From Polyangium sp. 15x6 (lineage in GTDB: Bacteria; Myxococcota_A; Polyangia; Polyangiales; Polyangiaceae): 64,000 nucleotides of DNA. Below are positions 44,047 through 53,195 of this stretch, in pieces (positions within the stretch are counted from its first letter, which is position 1; each line of letters opens with the position of its first letter). The stretch is from contig NZ_JASBQE010000004.1 of NCBI RefSeq assembly GCF_029960785.1, forward strand, positions 217,762 to 281,761, written 5' to 3'. Position numbers and translations under genes: made by a program. The notes under the pieces were generated by a model. The model was not told where the DNA came from and did no database searches. It worked only from the letters and a program-made list of their open reading frames with translations.

Positions 44047-45213
44047 ATGCGCCGCGCCCTCGCCTTCACTGCGATCGTGGTCAGCTCGGCTGCTTCTGCG
44101 CGCGTTGCGGAGGCGCAGGTCCGGGTCGCGACCCTCGAAAAACCCGCGATCGCGCTCGATCTTTATGGGTGGGTCATGCCGCGCCTGGTGATCACGCCGC
44201 CCGGCGACTACACGGGGGAGCGAACCGACGCTCAGTTCTCCGTGCCGCAGTCACGCCTGGGGGCCGTGGCGACGCTCGGGCGCTGGGCCGAGATGCACAC
44301 GGAGGTCGAGCTCGCGGGCTTCTTCACGTCCGTGTCCGTGCCGTTCGTGCTCGACGCGTACGTGACATTCACGCCCCACCGGAGCCGCTCCTTCGGCGTT
44401 GATGTGACGCTCGGCCGGTTTCGGGTGCCGATCAGCCGGCAGAACTTGCTCCAGCCTTTGGGCCTTCAGACTCCGCTGCCCATCGGGCGCCCGAGCCTGC
44501 TCCCCGACCGGCATACGGGCGGGATGCTCGGCCTCGACATCCTGGACCGGAAGATCCGGCTGCTCGCGGGGGTCTACAACGGCTGGTGGGGCTCTTTCCA
44601 GCGTCCTGGCGTGCCGATAACGGTGCCCGACGACATCGACGCGCCTTGGCTCCTTTACGCGGGGCGGCTCGAGCTCCAGCCGTTCGGCCCGGCGCCGTCG
44701 TTCGAGGGCGACGCGCGTCCGGTCGCGCGGAGGCGCAAGCCGGCCCTGGCGATCGGGGCGAGCGTGCTTCGGACGGGCGCGTCGTACGAGGTCTTCCTGC
44801 CGGGGCCGCTGGGAGATCACGAGGTGGGGGAGTTCGGGACGACCGCATGGGGCGCCGACCTCGGCTTCTGGTTCGCCGGCGCGTCGTTTTATGGGGAGTT
44901 CCTCTACATCGTGCAGAACGCGACGAGCGAGCCCACGACGGCGCCCGTGCTGCTCTTCAACCGCCGCTCCTTCACAGCGAATGCACAGCTCGGGTATTTC
45001 TTGCCGTTCGGGCCCCTGCGCGAGCACCTCGAAATCGTCGCGCGGGCGCAACTTCTGAACGATGGCGACGGGGGCGTCGAGGAGCTTTACGCCGACGCTG
45101 GAGCGAACGTCTTTTTTGATCGAGGGCACCGGCTCAAGATGCAGCTTTTCTACGGATCGGGTCCCCAATTCGACATTCACCGCGTGACGCTCCAGGCAAC
45201 GGCAGGCTTTTGA
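44047..45213 (+). CDS. OprO/OprP-like outer-membrane porin
   Basis: 388 residues, signal peptide ending VAEA. The mature chain shows 16-strand porin-like alternation: ALDLYGWVMPRLV, SRLGAVATLGRWAEMHTEVELAGFF, DAYVTFTP, VDVTLGRFRVPISRQN, GGMLGLDILDRKIRLLAGVYNG. It ends in a terminal Phe (QATAGF). This resembles phosphate-selective porins, whose strands include a DAYV and a GRFKVP-like element. The next gene encodes a phosphatase-like lipoprotein, which fits uptake of released phosphate (inference). Confidence 0.8.
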   Translation: MRRALAFTAIVVSSAASARVAEAQVRVATLEKPAIALDLYGWVMPRLVITPPGDYTGERTDAQFSVPQSRLGAVATLGRWAEMHTEVELAGFFTSVSVPFVLDAYVTFTPHRSRSFGVDVTLGRFRVPISRQNLLQPLGLQTPLPIGRPSLLPDRHTGGMLGLDILDRKIRLLAGVYNGWWGSFQRPGVPITVPDDIDAPWLLYAGRLELQPFGPAPSFEGDARPVARRRKPALAIGASVLRTGASYEVFLPGPLGDHEVGEFGTTAWGADLGFWFAGASFYGEFLYIVQNATSEPTTAPVLLFNRRSFTANAQLGYFLPFGPLREHLEIVARAQLLNDGDGGVEELYADAGANVFFDRGHRLKMQLFYGSGPQFDIHRVTLQATAGF

Positions 45214-45229
45214 CGAGGGAGATGGCTTT

Positions 45230-46717
45230 ATGAAGAACAGAATCGCTTCGTATGCATTCGGCCTCGCTGGCCTCGCCGGTCTCGCGCTCCTCGCGCCTGC
45301 CTGCGCGGACGAGCCGAACCAGAACCCGCCGCCGCCAGAGCCCAACATCGAGCGCTTCCAGCCCGAGGGCTGCGATTTCGAGGTCGCCACCCGCCCCGAA
45401 TACCTCAACTTCCAGCGCGGCAGCGCCAAGGTCTCGGCCGCGCCCGACATCCGCCGCGTCCGCCTCGGCCTCGGCGGCAACGTCGAGCTCGATGCCCCGG
45501 GCCGCGCCGATCCTGCGACCTCCGCGGGATTCGGCTGGCAGACCGACATGGAGACCCTCGCCAGCGAGATCCAGTGGGGCACCACGCCCGACCCGTCGAC
45601 CTGGCCCGCGGCGAATCGCAAGAATGGCGTCACGTGGGTGACGCCGGAGGGCCAGCTCGCCCCGCAAGGCGACGACCGCATGCACGAGGCCTATCTCTGC
45701 GGCCTGAGCCCCGCGACGACCTATTATTATCGCGTCGGCGGCGGTGCCGCGGGCAAGGAGGTCTGGAGCGAAGTCCATTCCTTCACGACCACGCCGAAGG
45801 ATCCCAATGTCGAGGTCGTCCTCGGCGTCTCGGGCGACGCGCGCGGCCAGGACAACCAGGCCTGGCGCTTGATCCAGCGCCGCATGATGAAGGCCGGCGT
45901 CGCGGCCCAGCTCTTCTCGGGCGACATGATCAATTTCGCCACCGACCAGAGCGAATGGCACAAGTGGCTCGATCTCGCGGCGAAGGACGCCGACGATAGC
46001 CTCCTCACGCTCGGCCAGATCCTCACCCTCTCGACGCACGGCAACCACGAGAACCACACGACCCATTTCTACAGCAGCGTCGTCCTCCCCCAGGACACCA
46101 CGAAATTCCCCGCCTACGCCGAGCTCTTTTATTCGGTCGACATCGGCCCGGTCCACGTCGTGGTCGTCGACGACTTCTGGATCACGTCTCCGACGGTCAA
46201 CCCCGAATATGCGCCGATGCTGAAGGCGTGGCTCGAGAAGGACCTCGAGGCGGCGAACAAGAACCGCGCGAACGTGCCGTGGATCGTCGGCATGCACCAT
46301 CACGCCGAGTTCTCCTCCTCGTCGCACGGCACCGACTCGGACGTGCTGCTCGGGCGTCAGTTCTTCGTGCCGATCTGGGACAAGTACCAGGTCGACCTCA
46401 TGGTCCTCGGCCACGACCACAACTACGAGCGCACGAAGCCGCTCACCGGTCCTCTCGCCGAGGGCACGCTCGAGCCCGTGGTCCAGGCGCCGCCCGCGAA
46501 GGGCACGGTCTACATGGTCTGCGCCGGCGCGGGTGCCGATGCGTACGGAAGCGGTAGCAGCGTGTGGACCGACGTCAGCAGGAGCTACGACAGCAAGACC
46601 GTGTTCGGCTTCTACTCGTTCCTCAAGGCCAACAAGACCTCGCTGACGATCGAGTCGCACGAGATCCGGCCCGACGAGACCGACCCGGTCATCGACACGT
46701 ACACCCTTACCAAGTGA
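45230..46717 (+). CDS. Purple-acid-phosphatase-like metallophosphoesterase lipoprotein
   Basis: 495 residues. Lipobox LLAPAC near residue 25. An N-terminal fibronectin-like domain (RLGLGGNVELDAPG; GLSPATTYYYRVGGG) precedes a metallophosphoesterase domain with SGDARGQDNQ, SGDMINFA, THGNHENH, GMHHHAEFS and GHDHNYERT. This is the layout of plant-type purple acid phosphatases found in bacteria. Probably periplasmic or outer-surface, releasing phosphate from organic phosphates. Starts 16 bases after the porin stop. Confidence 0.92.
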   Translation: MKNRIASYAFGLAGLAGLALLAPACADEPNQNPPPPEPNIERFQPEGCDFEVATRPEYLNFQRGSAKVSAAPDIRRVRLGLGGNVELDAPGRADPATSAGFGWQTDMETLASEIQWGTTPDPSTWPAANRKNGVTWVTPEGQLAPQGDDRMHEAYLCGLSPATTYYYRVGGGAAGKEVWSEVHSFTTTPKDPNVEVVLGVSGDARGQDNQAWRLIQRRMMKAGVAAQLFSGDMINFATDQSEWHKWLDLAAKDADDSLLTLGQILTLSTHGNHENHTTHFYSSVVLPQDTTKFPAYAELFYSVDIGPVHVVVVDDFWITSPTVNPEYAPMLKAWLEKDLEAANKNRANVPWIVGMHHHAEFSSSSHGTDSDVLLGRQFFVPIWDKYQVDLMVLGHDHNYERTKPLTGPLAEGTLEPVVQAPPAKGTVYMVCAGAGADAYGSGSSVWTDVSRSYDSKTVFGFYSFLKANKTSLTIESHEIRPDETDPVIDTYTLTK

Positions 46718-46841
46718 TCCAAGCCGCCCCGGGCGCTCCTCCGCGCGCAGATGCGCCGCGCGAGCGCGCTCGTTCGCCCTTGCGCTACTGCAACTGGCTT
46801 GCTACTTGATGCCCGTTGCTTTTGCGGAGGTGATTCAAGTG

Positions 46842-47732
46842 ATGCGAATGTGCGGGATCCGTGCGCAGCTCCTCGCTCTCTCGAGCGCGGCCCTCTTCGT
46901 CGTCGGCTGCGGCGGCGAGGACGGCGCGACGGCCGAGAAAGGCTCGGCCCAGATCTTCGTCGAGGCCGAAGACACCATCCCGAACGGCCTCGCCGCCGGC
47001 ATGGGCGACGAGGACATCCAGGACGGCTGGAGCGTCACCTACGACCGCTTCCTCATCGCGATCGGCAACATCCGCGCCTCCCGCTCCGACGCCACCGAGG
47101 CGCTCACTGCGCCCGACGTCTACGTCCTCGACCTCAAGAAGGTCCCCGCGGGCGGATACGTCGTGACGACGTTCGAGGACGTGAGCGCGACCCGCTGGGA
47201 CCGCTTCGGCTTCGACCTGCCGAACGCCAAAGCCGGCGCCAAGGGCCTCGGGGACACGGCCGAGGCCGACGTCGCGTTGCTCGTCGAGAGCGGCTATTCC
47301 CTCTACATCGCGGGCACGCTCGACAACGGCACCACGAAGAAGACCTTCCGCTGGGGCCTCGCCGCCGGCACCTCGTACGACGACTGCGCCACGGAGGACG
47401 AGATCCCCGGCTTCGCGGTCCCGGCCGGCGGCACCGTGCCGGTCAAACCCACGATCCACGGAGATCACTGGTTCTTCAACAACATCACGGCCGGCGCCGA
47501 GGTCACGGCGCGCTACGCGCAGTACATCGCCGACGCGGACGCGGACAACGACGGCGAGACCACGCTCGACGAGCTGAAACAGACGAAAGCCGCCGACGTC
47601 TTCCCGCCCGACAAGTACAGCCTCGCCGGCGTCCCGATCGAGACCGCGTACGACTACGTGCTCGCCCAGGCGCGCACGCTCGGCGACTACCAGGGCGACG
47701 GCGAGTGCCCGACGCGCAAAGTTCTCCCCTGA
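46842..47732 (+). CDS. Predicted lipoprotein of unknown function
   Basis: 296 residues; ATG 46842 has an SD (GGAGGTGA) nine bases upstream. Lipobox VVGCGG near residue 21. Mature protein has WSVTYDRFLIAIGNIRAS, WDRFGFDLP, and GDHWFFNNI, then an Asp-rich loop (DADADNDGETTLDELK) like an EF-hand or dockerin-type calcium site. Follows the phosphatase gene by 124 bases in the same direction. No family name recalled with confidence; a metal-binding envelope protein is suggested. Confidence 0.82.
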   Translation: MRMCGIRAQLLALSSAALFVVGCGGEDGATAEKGSAQIFVEAEDTIPNGLAAGMGDEDIQDGWSVTYDRFLIAIGNIRASRSDATEALTAPDVYVLDLKKVPAGGYVVTTFEDVSATRWDRFGFDLPNAKAGAKGLGDTAEADVALLVESGYSLYIAGTLDNGTTKKTFRWGLAAGTSYDDCATEDEIPGFAVPAGGTVPVKPTIHGDHWFFNNITAGAEVTARYAQYIADADADNDGETTLDELKQTKAADVFPPDKYSLAGVPIETAYDYVLAQARTLGDYQGDGECPTRKVLP

Positions 47733-47808
47733 ACGCGCGCTCGGCCCGCGCCGAACCCTTTCCCGAACCCCCTGGGCCCTCGTCCGGATCGGTGCTATTC
47801 CGGCCCCC

Positions 47809-48924
47809 GTGCGCGATCCCTACGATGTGCTCGGCGTCGACCGCTCGGCGACGCAGGACGAGATCAAGAGCGCCTTCCGCAAGCTCGCCGCGCAGCACCA
47901 TCCGGACAAGAACCCGGGTGACGATGGGGCGCATCAGCGCTTCAAGGAGATCAACGCGGCCTACCAGATCCTCAGTGATCCGCAGAAGCGCGCCGCGTTC
48001 GATCGCTTCGGGCCGATGGGCGTCGGCGGCGCTGGCGCGCAGCCGGGCAGCCCCTTCGGCGGCGCGGGCTACGTCGACCTGAACGACCTCAACATCGACG
48101 GCATCTTCGGCGATCTGCTCGGCGCGCTCGGCATCAAGGTCGGCGACCGCGGCAACCTGCAGAAAGAGATCCGCATCAGCTTCGAGGAAGCCGCGTTCGG
48201 CTGCACGAAGGAGATCACGTACGAGCGCGTCGAGCCCTGCGGCGACTGCGGCGGCGTCGGCGCGGCGAAGGGCACGCAGACCGAGCGCTGCGACCTCTGC
48301 CTCGGCCGCGGCCGCGTCCGCATGCAGCAGGGCGTCTTCCCGATCGCGATCGAGCGCCCGTGCACGCGCTGCCGCGGCACGGGCCGCATCGTGCTCGACC
48401 CGTGCAAGAACTGCCGCGGCGCGGGCGTCGTCGCGAAGTCGCGCACGATCGAGGTCACGATCCCCGCGGGCATCGAGAACGGCGCCACGCGCCTCGTCGA
48501 GCGCGGCGGCAACTGCACGCGCCCCGATCGCGCGCCCGGCGACCTCGAGCTCACGATCCGCGTCGCGCCGCACGAGTTTTTCCGCCGTGTCGGCGACGAT
48601 GTCGTCTGCTCGCTGCCGATCTCCTTCCCGATCGCCGCGCTCGGCGGCGAGGTCGAGGTCCCGACGCTCGAAGGCAAGGGCAAGTTGCGCATCCCCGCGG
48701 GCACGCAGCCGGGCTCGGTGCTGCGCGTCAAAGGCAAGGGCATCGTGCGCCGCGTCATGGGCGGCCGGGGCGATCAGCTCGTGGAAATCGGGGTCGAAGT
48801 GCCGACGCGGCTCACGGACGAGCAGAAGGCGCTCATCACCCAGTTCGCGTCGACCCTGGGCGAGGCGCCGCAAGAGCCCGAGCGTGAGAGTTTCATGGAC
48901 AAGTTGAAGAACCTTTTTGGGTAG
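47809..48924 (+). CDS. dnaJ: Chaperone DnaJ
   Basis: 371-residue J-protein (type I). The J domain includes YDVLGVDRSATQ and HHPDKNPGD, with HPD intact. The Gly/Phe region is short. Four zinc-finger modules read CGDCGGVG, CDLCLGRG, CTRCRGTG, CKNCRGAG, and two C-terminal beta domains follow. It begins with GTG. DnaJ stimulates DnaK ATPase; dnaK and grpE are not in the window, so this may be one of several DnaJs. Confidence 0.95.
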   Translation: MRDPYDVLGVDRSATQDEIKSAFRKLAAQHHPDKNPGDDGAHQRFKEINAAYQILSDPQKRAAFDRFGPMGVGGAGAQPGSPFGGAGYVDLNDLNIDGIFGDLLGALGIKVGDRGNLQKEIRISFEEAAFGCTKEITYERVEPCGDCGGVGAAKGTQTERCDLCLGRGRVRMQQGVFPIAIERPCTRCRGTGRIVLDPCKNCRGAGVVAKSRTIEVTIPAGIENGATRLVERGGNCTRPDRAPGDLELTIRVAPHEFFRRVGDDVVCSLPISFPIAALGGEVEVPTLEGKGKLRIPAGTQPGSVLRVKGKGIVRRVMGGRGDQLVEIGVEVPTRLTDEQKALITQFASTLGEAPQEPERESFMDKLKNLFG

Positions 48925-48996
48925 GCTTGTCGTTCGAGCGGCGTGGCTCAAACGACCACGTCAGCGCTCCTCGATCCGACCGAGACGAAGACGAGA

Positions 48997-49827
48997 ATGA
49001 GCAAGCCCATGTCCAAGTTCATCGACGTGCTGAGCGACTCGACGGGGGAGACTGCGGAGAAGGTCGTCCGCGCAGCGCTCCTCCAGTTCCCGCAGGCGGG
49101 CGTACAGATTCGCCTGCACACGCGCGTGCGCACGAAGGAAGTCGCGCGTCCGGTGCTCGAGCGCGCCGCGAAAGAGGGCGCCCTCCTCGTGTTCACCGTC
49201 GTCAGCCCCGAGCTGCGCGAGTTCATCCACTCGGCGACGGCGGAGCTGCGCATCGAGGCGATCGACGTGATCGGCTCGCTCATCGGCAAGCTCGGCACCT
49301 TCCTCGATCGCGAGCCGATCAACCTGCCGAGCGCGATGCTGCCGCTCAGCGACGAGTACTTCCGCCGCATCGAGGCCGTCGAGTTCGCCGTGAAGAGCGA
49401 CGACGGCAAGGAGCCGCGCAACTTCCGCAAGGCCGACATCATCCTCGTCGGCGTCTCGCGCACCTCGAAGACGCCGCTCTCGACGCTGCTCGCGCAGCGC
49501 GGCCTCAAGGTCGCGAACCTCCCGCTCGTGCTCGGCGTCCCGCTCCCGCACGAGATCGAGGAGGCGCCGAGCGATCGCATCGTCGGCCTCACGATCGGCC
49601 TCGATCAGCTCTGCGAGATCCGCCAGGCGCGCCTGCGCCAGCTCGGCATGCCCCCCGAGACGAATTACGCGATGCGGGAGCACGTGCGCACGGAGCTCGA
49701 CTTCGCGCACAACATCTTCCGCGCGCACCCCGACTGGCCCGTCGTCGATGTCACGGGCCGCGCGATCGAGGAGACGGCGGTCATCATCCTGGAGAGCATC
49801 CACGAGCGGAACCGCGCCGCGCACTGA
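48997..49827 (+). CDS. PPDK/PEP-synthase regulatory protein (kinase/phosphorylase)
   Basis: 276 residues of the DUF299 family. These enzymes use ADP to phosphorylate, and phosphate to release, a threonine on pyruvate phosphate dikinase or PEP synthase. The opening FIDVLSDSTGETAEKVVRAAL, the P-loop GVSRTSKTPLS, and RLRQLGMPP are typical. I start at ATG 48997; ATG 49009 (MSKFIDVLS) is equally possible. The target enzyme is not encoded in the window. Confidence 0.93.
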   Translation: MSKPMSKFIDVLSDSTGETAEKVVRAALLQFPQAGVQIRLHTRVRTKEVARPVLERAAKEGALLVFTVVSPELREFIHSATAELRIEAIDVIGSLIGKLGTFLDREPINLPSAMLPLSDEYFRRIEAVEFAVKSDDGKEPRNFRKADIILVGVSRTSKTPLSTLLAQRGLKVANLPLVLGVPLPHEIEEAPSDRIVGLTIGLDQLCEIRQARLRQLGMPPETNYAMREHVRTELDFAHNIFRAHPDWPVVDVTGRAIEETAVIILESIHERNRAAH

Positions 49828-49888
49828 ACTGCTCGAAGCGCCCGATCGCCCTTGTGCCTGACACGGCGCGGGGCGGATAATCGTGCGC

Positions 49889-51580
49889 ATGACTTCAGCC
49901 GGGCTCAAGCACACAACACTCGTTGCTTTCGCGCTTCTCCTCGTCCCGGGGGCCCTCGCGGTCTCCTGCTCCGCGACCACGGGCCGAAACGAGTTCGGCG
50001 ACGGCGGCGCCGGAGGCGAAGGGCCTGGCGGGCCAGGAGGGCCGGGCAGCGGCGGCTCGGGCGGCGTCATCTTCGTCGGCTCCGGCGGCTCGGGCGGCGG
50101 CGGCCTGGGCGGCGGCGATCCCGGCGTCGATCCGACGACGTGCGACGAAGCTGCGGCGGCGCGCACGTACATCGGCTGCGACTTCTGGCCCACGGTTGTC
50201 GCGAACAACGTCTGGTCGATCTTCGACTACGCGGTCGTCGTGGCGAACGCGGGCGACCAGCCGGCGAACGTCACCGTCACGCGTGGGCCCGAGACGATCG
50301 CGACGGCGACGGTCCCGGCGAACGACCTCGCGAAGATCTACCTCCCGTGGGTCCCCGAGCTGAAGGGCCCGGACGCCGACTCGTTCGGCTCGGCCACGCC
50401 TCTCTCGAACACCGTGCGCGTGCCGAACGGCGCCTACCACCTCGTCGCGACCCGCCCCGTCACGGTCTACCAGTTCAACGCGCTCGAGTACGGCCCGCAG
50501 GGCGGACCGCCTGGCAAGGACTGGAGCTCGTGCCCCGGCGAGCTCAGCGGCATCGGCTGCTTCTCCTACTCGAACGACGCCTCGCTCCTGCTCCCGAGCA
50601 CGGCCATGACCGGCAACTACCGCATCACGAGCGCGGCTGGCTGGCCCACGCCGAGCATCGGCGCCTACTTCGCGATCACGGGCACGGCGGACGGGACGAA
50701 CGTGCAGGTCAAGGTCTCGGGCCTCGGCGATCTCGTCGGCGGCGGCGGCGTCCCGAGCACCGGGCCGAACGGCATTGCGAGCTTCTCGCTCAACCGCGGC
50801 GAGGTCGTCGAGGTCGTCTACTCCCCGTACGCGGACCCGGCCGGCTCGCAAGTGTACGCGGACAAACCCGTGCAGGTCATCGCGGGCTTGCCGTGCACGC
50901 AGATGCCGCTCGGCGCCACGGCTTGTGATCACATCGAGGAGTCCGTCTTCCCGGCCGAGACCCTTGGCAAGCGTTATTTCGTCACGGTCCCGACGTCGCC
51001 GGGTGGCGGCCCCGTCGGCCACGTCGTGCGCATCTTCGGCAACGTCAACGGCACGAAGCTCACGTACCCGGGCGGGGCGCCGCCAGGCGCGCCGCTCAGC
51101 ATCAACGAAGGCCAGGTCGTCGACCTCGGCCAGGTCGGCCAGGACTTCGAGATCAGCGGCGACCACGAGTTCGCCGTCGCCTCCTTCCAGCTCGGCGCCT
51201 CGATCGTCGATCCGTTCGCCTTCGAGCAGGCGAAGGGCGATCCCGCGCAGAGCCTCGCCACCGCGGTCGAGCAATACCGCTTGAAGTACGTCTTCCTCGC
51301 GCCGAGCGATTACGACGAGAGTTACGTCGACGTCGTGCAGCCGGTCACGGCGAAGGTCACGCTCGATGGGCAGGAGGTCGCGCAGTCGCCGCAGCTGATC
51401 GGCTCTGGCTTCGGCATCGTGCGTGTCCCGCTCGGCCCTGGAAAGAACGGTGCCCACGTGCTCACTGCGACGGAGCCCGTCGGTATCCAGGTCATGGGGT
51501 ATGGCTCGTACACGAGTTACCAGTACCCGGGTGGCCTGAACCTCGCGACGATCGCGCCGCCCCCGCCCCCGCCCAAGTGA
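49889..51580 (+). CDS. IgGFc-binding-like lipoprotein
   Basis: 563 residues from ATG 49889 (an in-frame GTG two codons earlier is possible). Lipobox-like AVSC near residue 26, then a Gly/Ser linker. Residues ~90-560 match the pattern of IgGFc-binding-type N-terminal domains common in myxobacteria: repeated V/I-rich strands, RPVTVYQFNALEYG, SNDASLLLPSTAM, DKPVQVIAGLPCTQMP, and GDHEFAVASFQLG. Ends in a Pro run. Probably a surface-exposed adhesin-like or structural protein; the family name does not imply IgG binding here. Confidence 0.82.
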   Translation: MTSAGLKHTTLVAFALLLVPGALAVSCSATTGRNEFGDGGAGGEGPGGPGGPGSGGSGGVIFVGSGGSGGGGLGGGDPGVDPTTCDEAAAARTYIGCDFWPTVVANNVWSIFDYAVVVANAGDQPANVTVTRGPETIATATVPANDLAKIYLPWVPELKGPDADSFGSATPLSNTVRVPNGAYHLVATRPVTVYQFNALEYGPQGGPPGKDWSSCPGELSGIGCFSYSNDASLLLPSTAMTGNYRITSAAGWPTPSIGAYFAITGTADGTNVQVKVSGLGDLVGGGGVPSTGPNGIASFSLNRGEVVEVVYSPYADPAGSQVYADKPVQVIAGLPCTQMPLGATACDHIEESVFPAETLGKRYFVTVPTSPGGGPVGHVVRIFGNVNGTKLTYPGGAPPGAPLSINEGQVVDLGQVGQDFEISGDHEFAVASFQLGASIVDPFAFEQAKGDPAQSLATAVEQYRLKYVFLAPSDYDESYVDVVQPVTAKVTLDGQEVAQSPQLIGSGFGIVRVPLGPGKNGAHVLTATEPVGIQVMGYGSYTSYQYPGGLNLATIAPPPPPPK

Positions 51581-51613
51581 TCGTCGGGAAAATCAGTTAT
51601 TCTCCGACGCACT

Positions 51614-52135
51614 GTGTCTTCACGCAGAGCGTTCGTCTCGAGCATAGGGCTTCTGGGGGTCGTCCTTGCAGGGCTCATCGCGTGTGAGCGTCCCAAACCT
51701 CCGCCGCCCGATGTGGATGGCGGACATGGCGGCGAGGGGGGTTGTCCCGTACGACCCCCGGAGCCGCTCTTCGTCCTCGACATCCGCGCGGAGGACGAAC
51801 CCCTCCCGCCGGATCTTCGCATCGTCGTCGAGTGGAGCGCCGGGGACGAACCGCCGTTCGTCCTGTCCGACGCGACCACGTGGAAGACGCTCGACGACGG
51901 CGCCAATTTCGTTTGCAACATCGATCGAAGCAAGCCTCCGCCCACGGACCTCGCCTCGCTCGCGTGTGAGCTCTGGACGAGCGGCCCGGTGAACGTCGTC
52001 GTCACGGCCGACGGTTTCGAGCCGCACGCCGAGACGCTGCAGCCTGCGATGAGCGAGCTCTGCGGCACGCCGACGCCGATGGAGGTGGCCATCCTGCTCT
52101 CGCGTGCGAAGATGGACGCCGGCGCGACGCCCTGA
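51614..52135 (+). CDS. Predicted small lipoprotein
   Basis: 173 residues starting at GTG; signal with LAGLIAC near residue 24. Proline-rich neck (ERPKPPPPDVDGG), then a beta-rich domain (RIVVEWSAGDEPPFV, GPVNVVVTADGFEP) with several Cys. 33 bases after the IgGFc-like gene and 19 before the next, suggesting one transcript. Family not recognised. Confidence 0.8.
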   Translation: MSSRRAFVSSIGLLGVVLAGLIACERPKPPPPDVDGGHGGEGGCPVRPPEPLFVLDIRAEDEPLPPDLRIVVEWSAGDEPPFVLSDATTWKTLDDGANFVCNIDRSKPPPTDLASLACELWTSGPVNVVVTADGFEPHAETLQPAMSELCGTPTPMEVAILLSRAKMDAGATP

Positions 52136-52154
52136 AAGGAAGGCGAAGGAGCGG

Positions 52155-53012
52155 ATGGCTTCTCGTGGCGGCGGCAGGTTGATCCCCCGCATCGTCTACG
52201 GGGTCACGGGCACGTTGTTCGGAGGCGCGGTCATCCTCGCCGGCCGGCGGCTGTATGGCGACCGCGTGATCCAGCGGCGGTGGCGCGCGCTCCTGCCTCG
52301 GCCCACCGAGGGCCGCTTCGATCCTCGCGAGCTCGACGACCTCCCCGAGCCCGTGGCCCGTTACTTCCGGCATGCGCTCGCCGAGGGAGCGCCCCTCGAT
52401 CCGGCCGTGCGCCTCGCGATTCATGGCGAGATGCGCCTCTCGCCGACGGACGCGTGGCGACCGATGGAGGCCGAGGCGCTCCTCGCGCCGCCGCGTGGGT
52501 TCGTCTGGAAGGCCACGGTCGGCGCCGGGCGTGGCCGCTTCGTGGGGTACGACTGGCTCGAAGGCGAGGACGCGGGCACTGAGTTTTATGCGATCGGCGC
52601 GGTCCCCGTGGCGCATGCGCGGGGCCTCGACGTGCGCCGTTCGGCGGCGGGCCGACTCGCGCTCGAATCGATCCTCTCGCCGGCGGCGCTGCTCCCTTCG
52701 CGTGGCGTGCGCTGGGAGGTCGAGGGCCCCGACGCGATCCGCGCCACGCTTCGCATCGCGGGCGAGCCGCACACCGTGGCGATCGCGATCGACGACGCGG
52801 GCCGGGTGCGCTCGGCGAGCCTTTTGCGCTGGTCGAACCAGACCAAGGACAAGCGCTTCACGTGGATCCCGTTCGGGGTCGACGTCGACGAGGAGTCCAG
52901 CGAGGGCGGCCTCACCATTCCTTCGCGTGTCCGCGTGGCGTACTGGCACGGCACGGAGCAGCGGTTCGAGTTTTATCGTGCCGAACAGCGGATCGTCCCC
53001 CTGGGTGGATGA
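52155..53012 (+). CDS. DUF6544/DUF6920-like membrane-anchored protein
   Basis: 285 residues. One N-terminal membrane segment (IVYGVTGTLFGGAVILA) then a soluble part with LDDLPEPVARYFRHAL, IHGEMRLSPTDAWRP, GFVWKATVG and RFTWIPFGVDV, matching the conserved pattern of DUF6544 (LPxPVxRYxRxAL ... G.xR). Function of the family is unknown. SD GAAGGAG is close to ATG. Confidence 0.8.
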   Translation: MASRGGGRLIPRIVYGVTGTLFGGAVILAGRRLYGDRVIQRRWRALLPRPTEGRFDPRELDDLPEPVARYFRHALAEGAPLDPAVRLAIHGEMRLSPTDAWRPMEAEALLAPPRGFVWKATVGAGRGRFVGYDWLEGEDAGTEFYAIGAVPVAHARGLDVRRSAAGRLALESILSPAALLPSRGVRWEVEGPDAIRATLRIAGEPHTVAIAIDDAGRVRSASLLRWSNQTKDKRFTWIPFGVDVDEESSEGGLTIPSRVRVAYWHGTEQRFEFYRAEQRIVPLGG

Positions 53013-53149
53013 ATATTTCCCCACCCGGTCCGTTCTTGATCCATCCCCGTATGTTGCGTCTCCTGACGTCCCGGCCCGTAACGGCGAAAAATCGCGAGGA
53101 TACGGTAATTTCTCGCGACCGTTGCGGATGTGCGGCGGGCGTTGACGTC

Positions 53150-53165
53150 TGGCACGGGACGTGCT
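53150..53165 (+). promoter_or_regulatory. Candidate sigma-54 promoter for the periplasmic-protein gene
   Basis: TGGCAC, five bases, then GTGCT: the -24 GG and -12 GC have the exact spacing of sigma-54 promoters, with one mismatch to the -12 consensus. Predicted start is ~20 bases before the ATG of the downstream gene. A sigma-70 reading (TTGACG at 53142, 17 bases, TGAAAC) is also possible. Confidence 0.4.
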
Positions 53166-53195
53166 GAAACAGAATCACGTAGGAGGACGGTCGTC

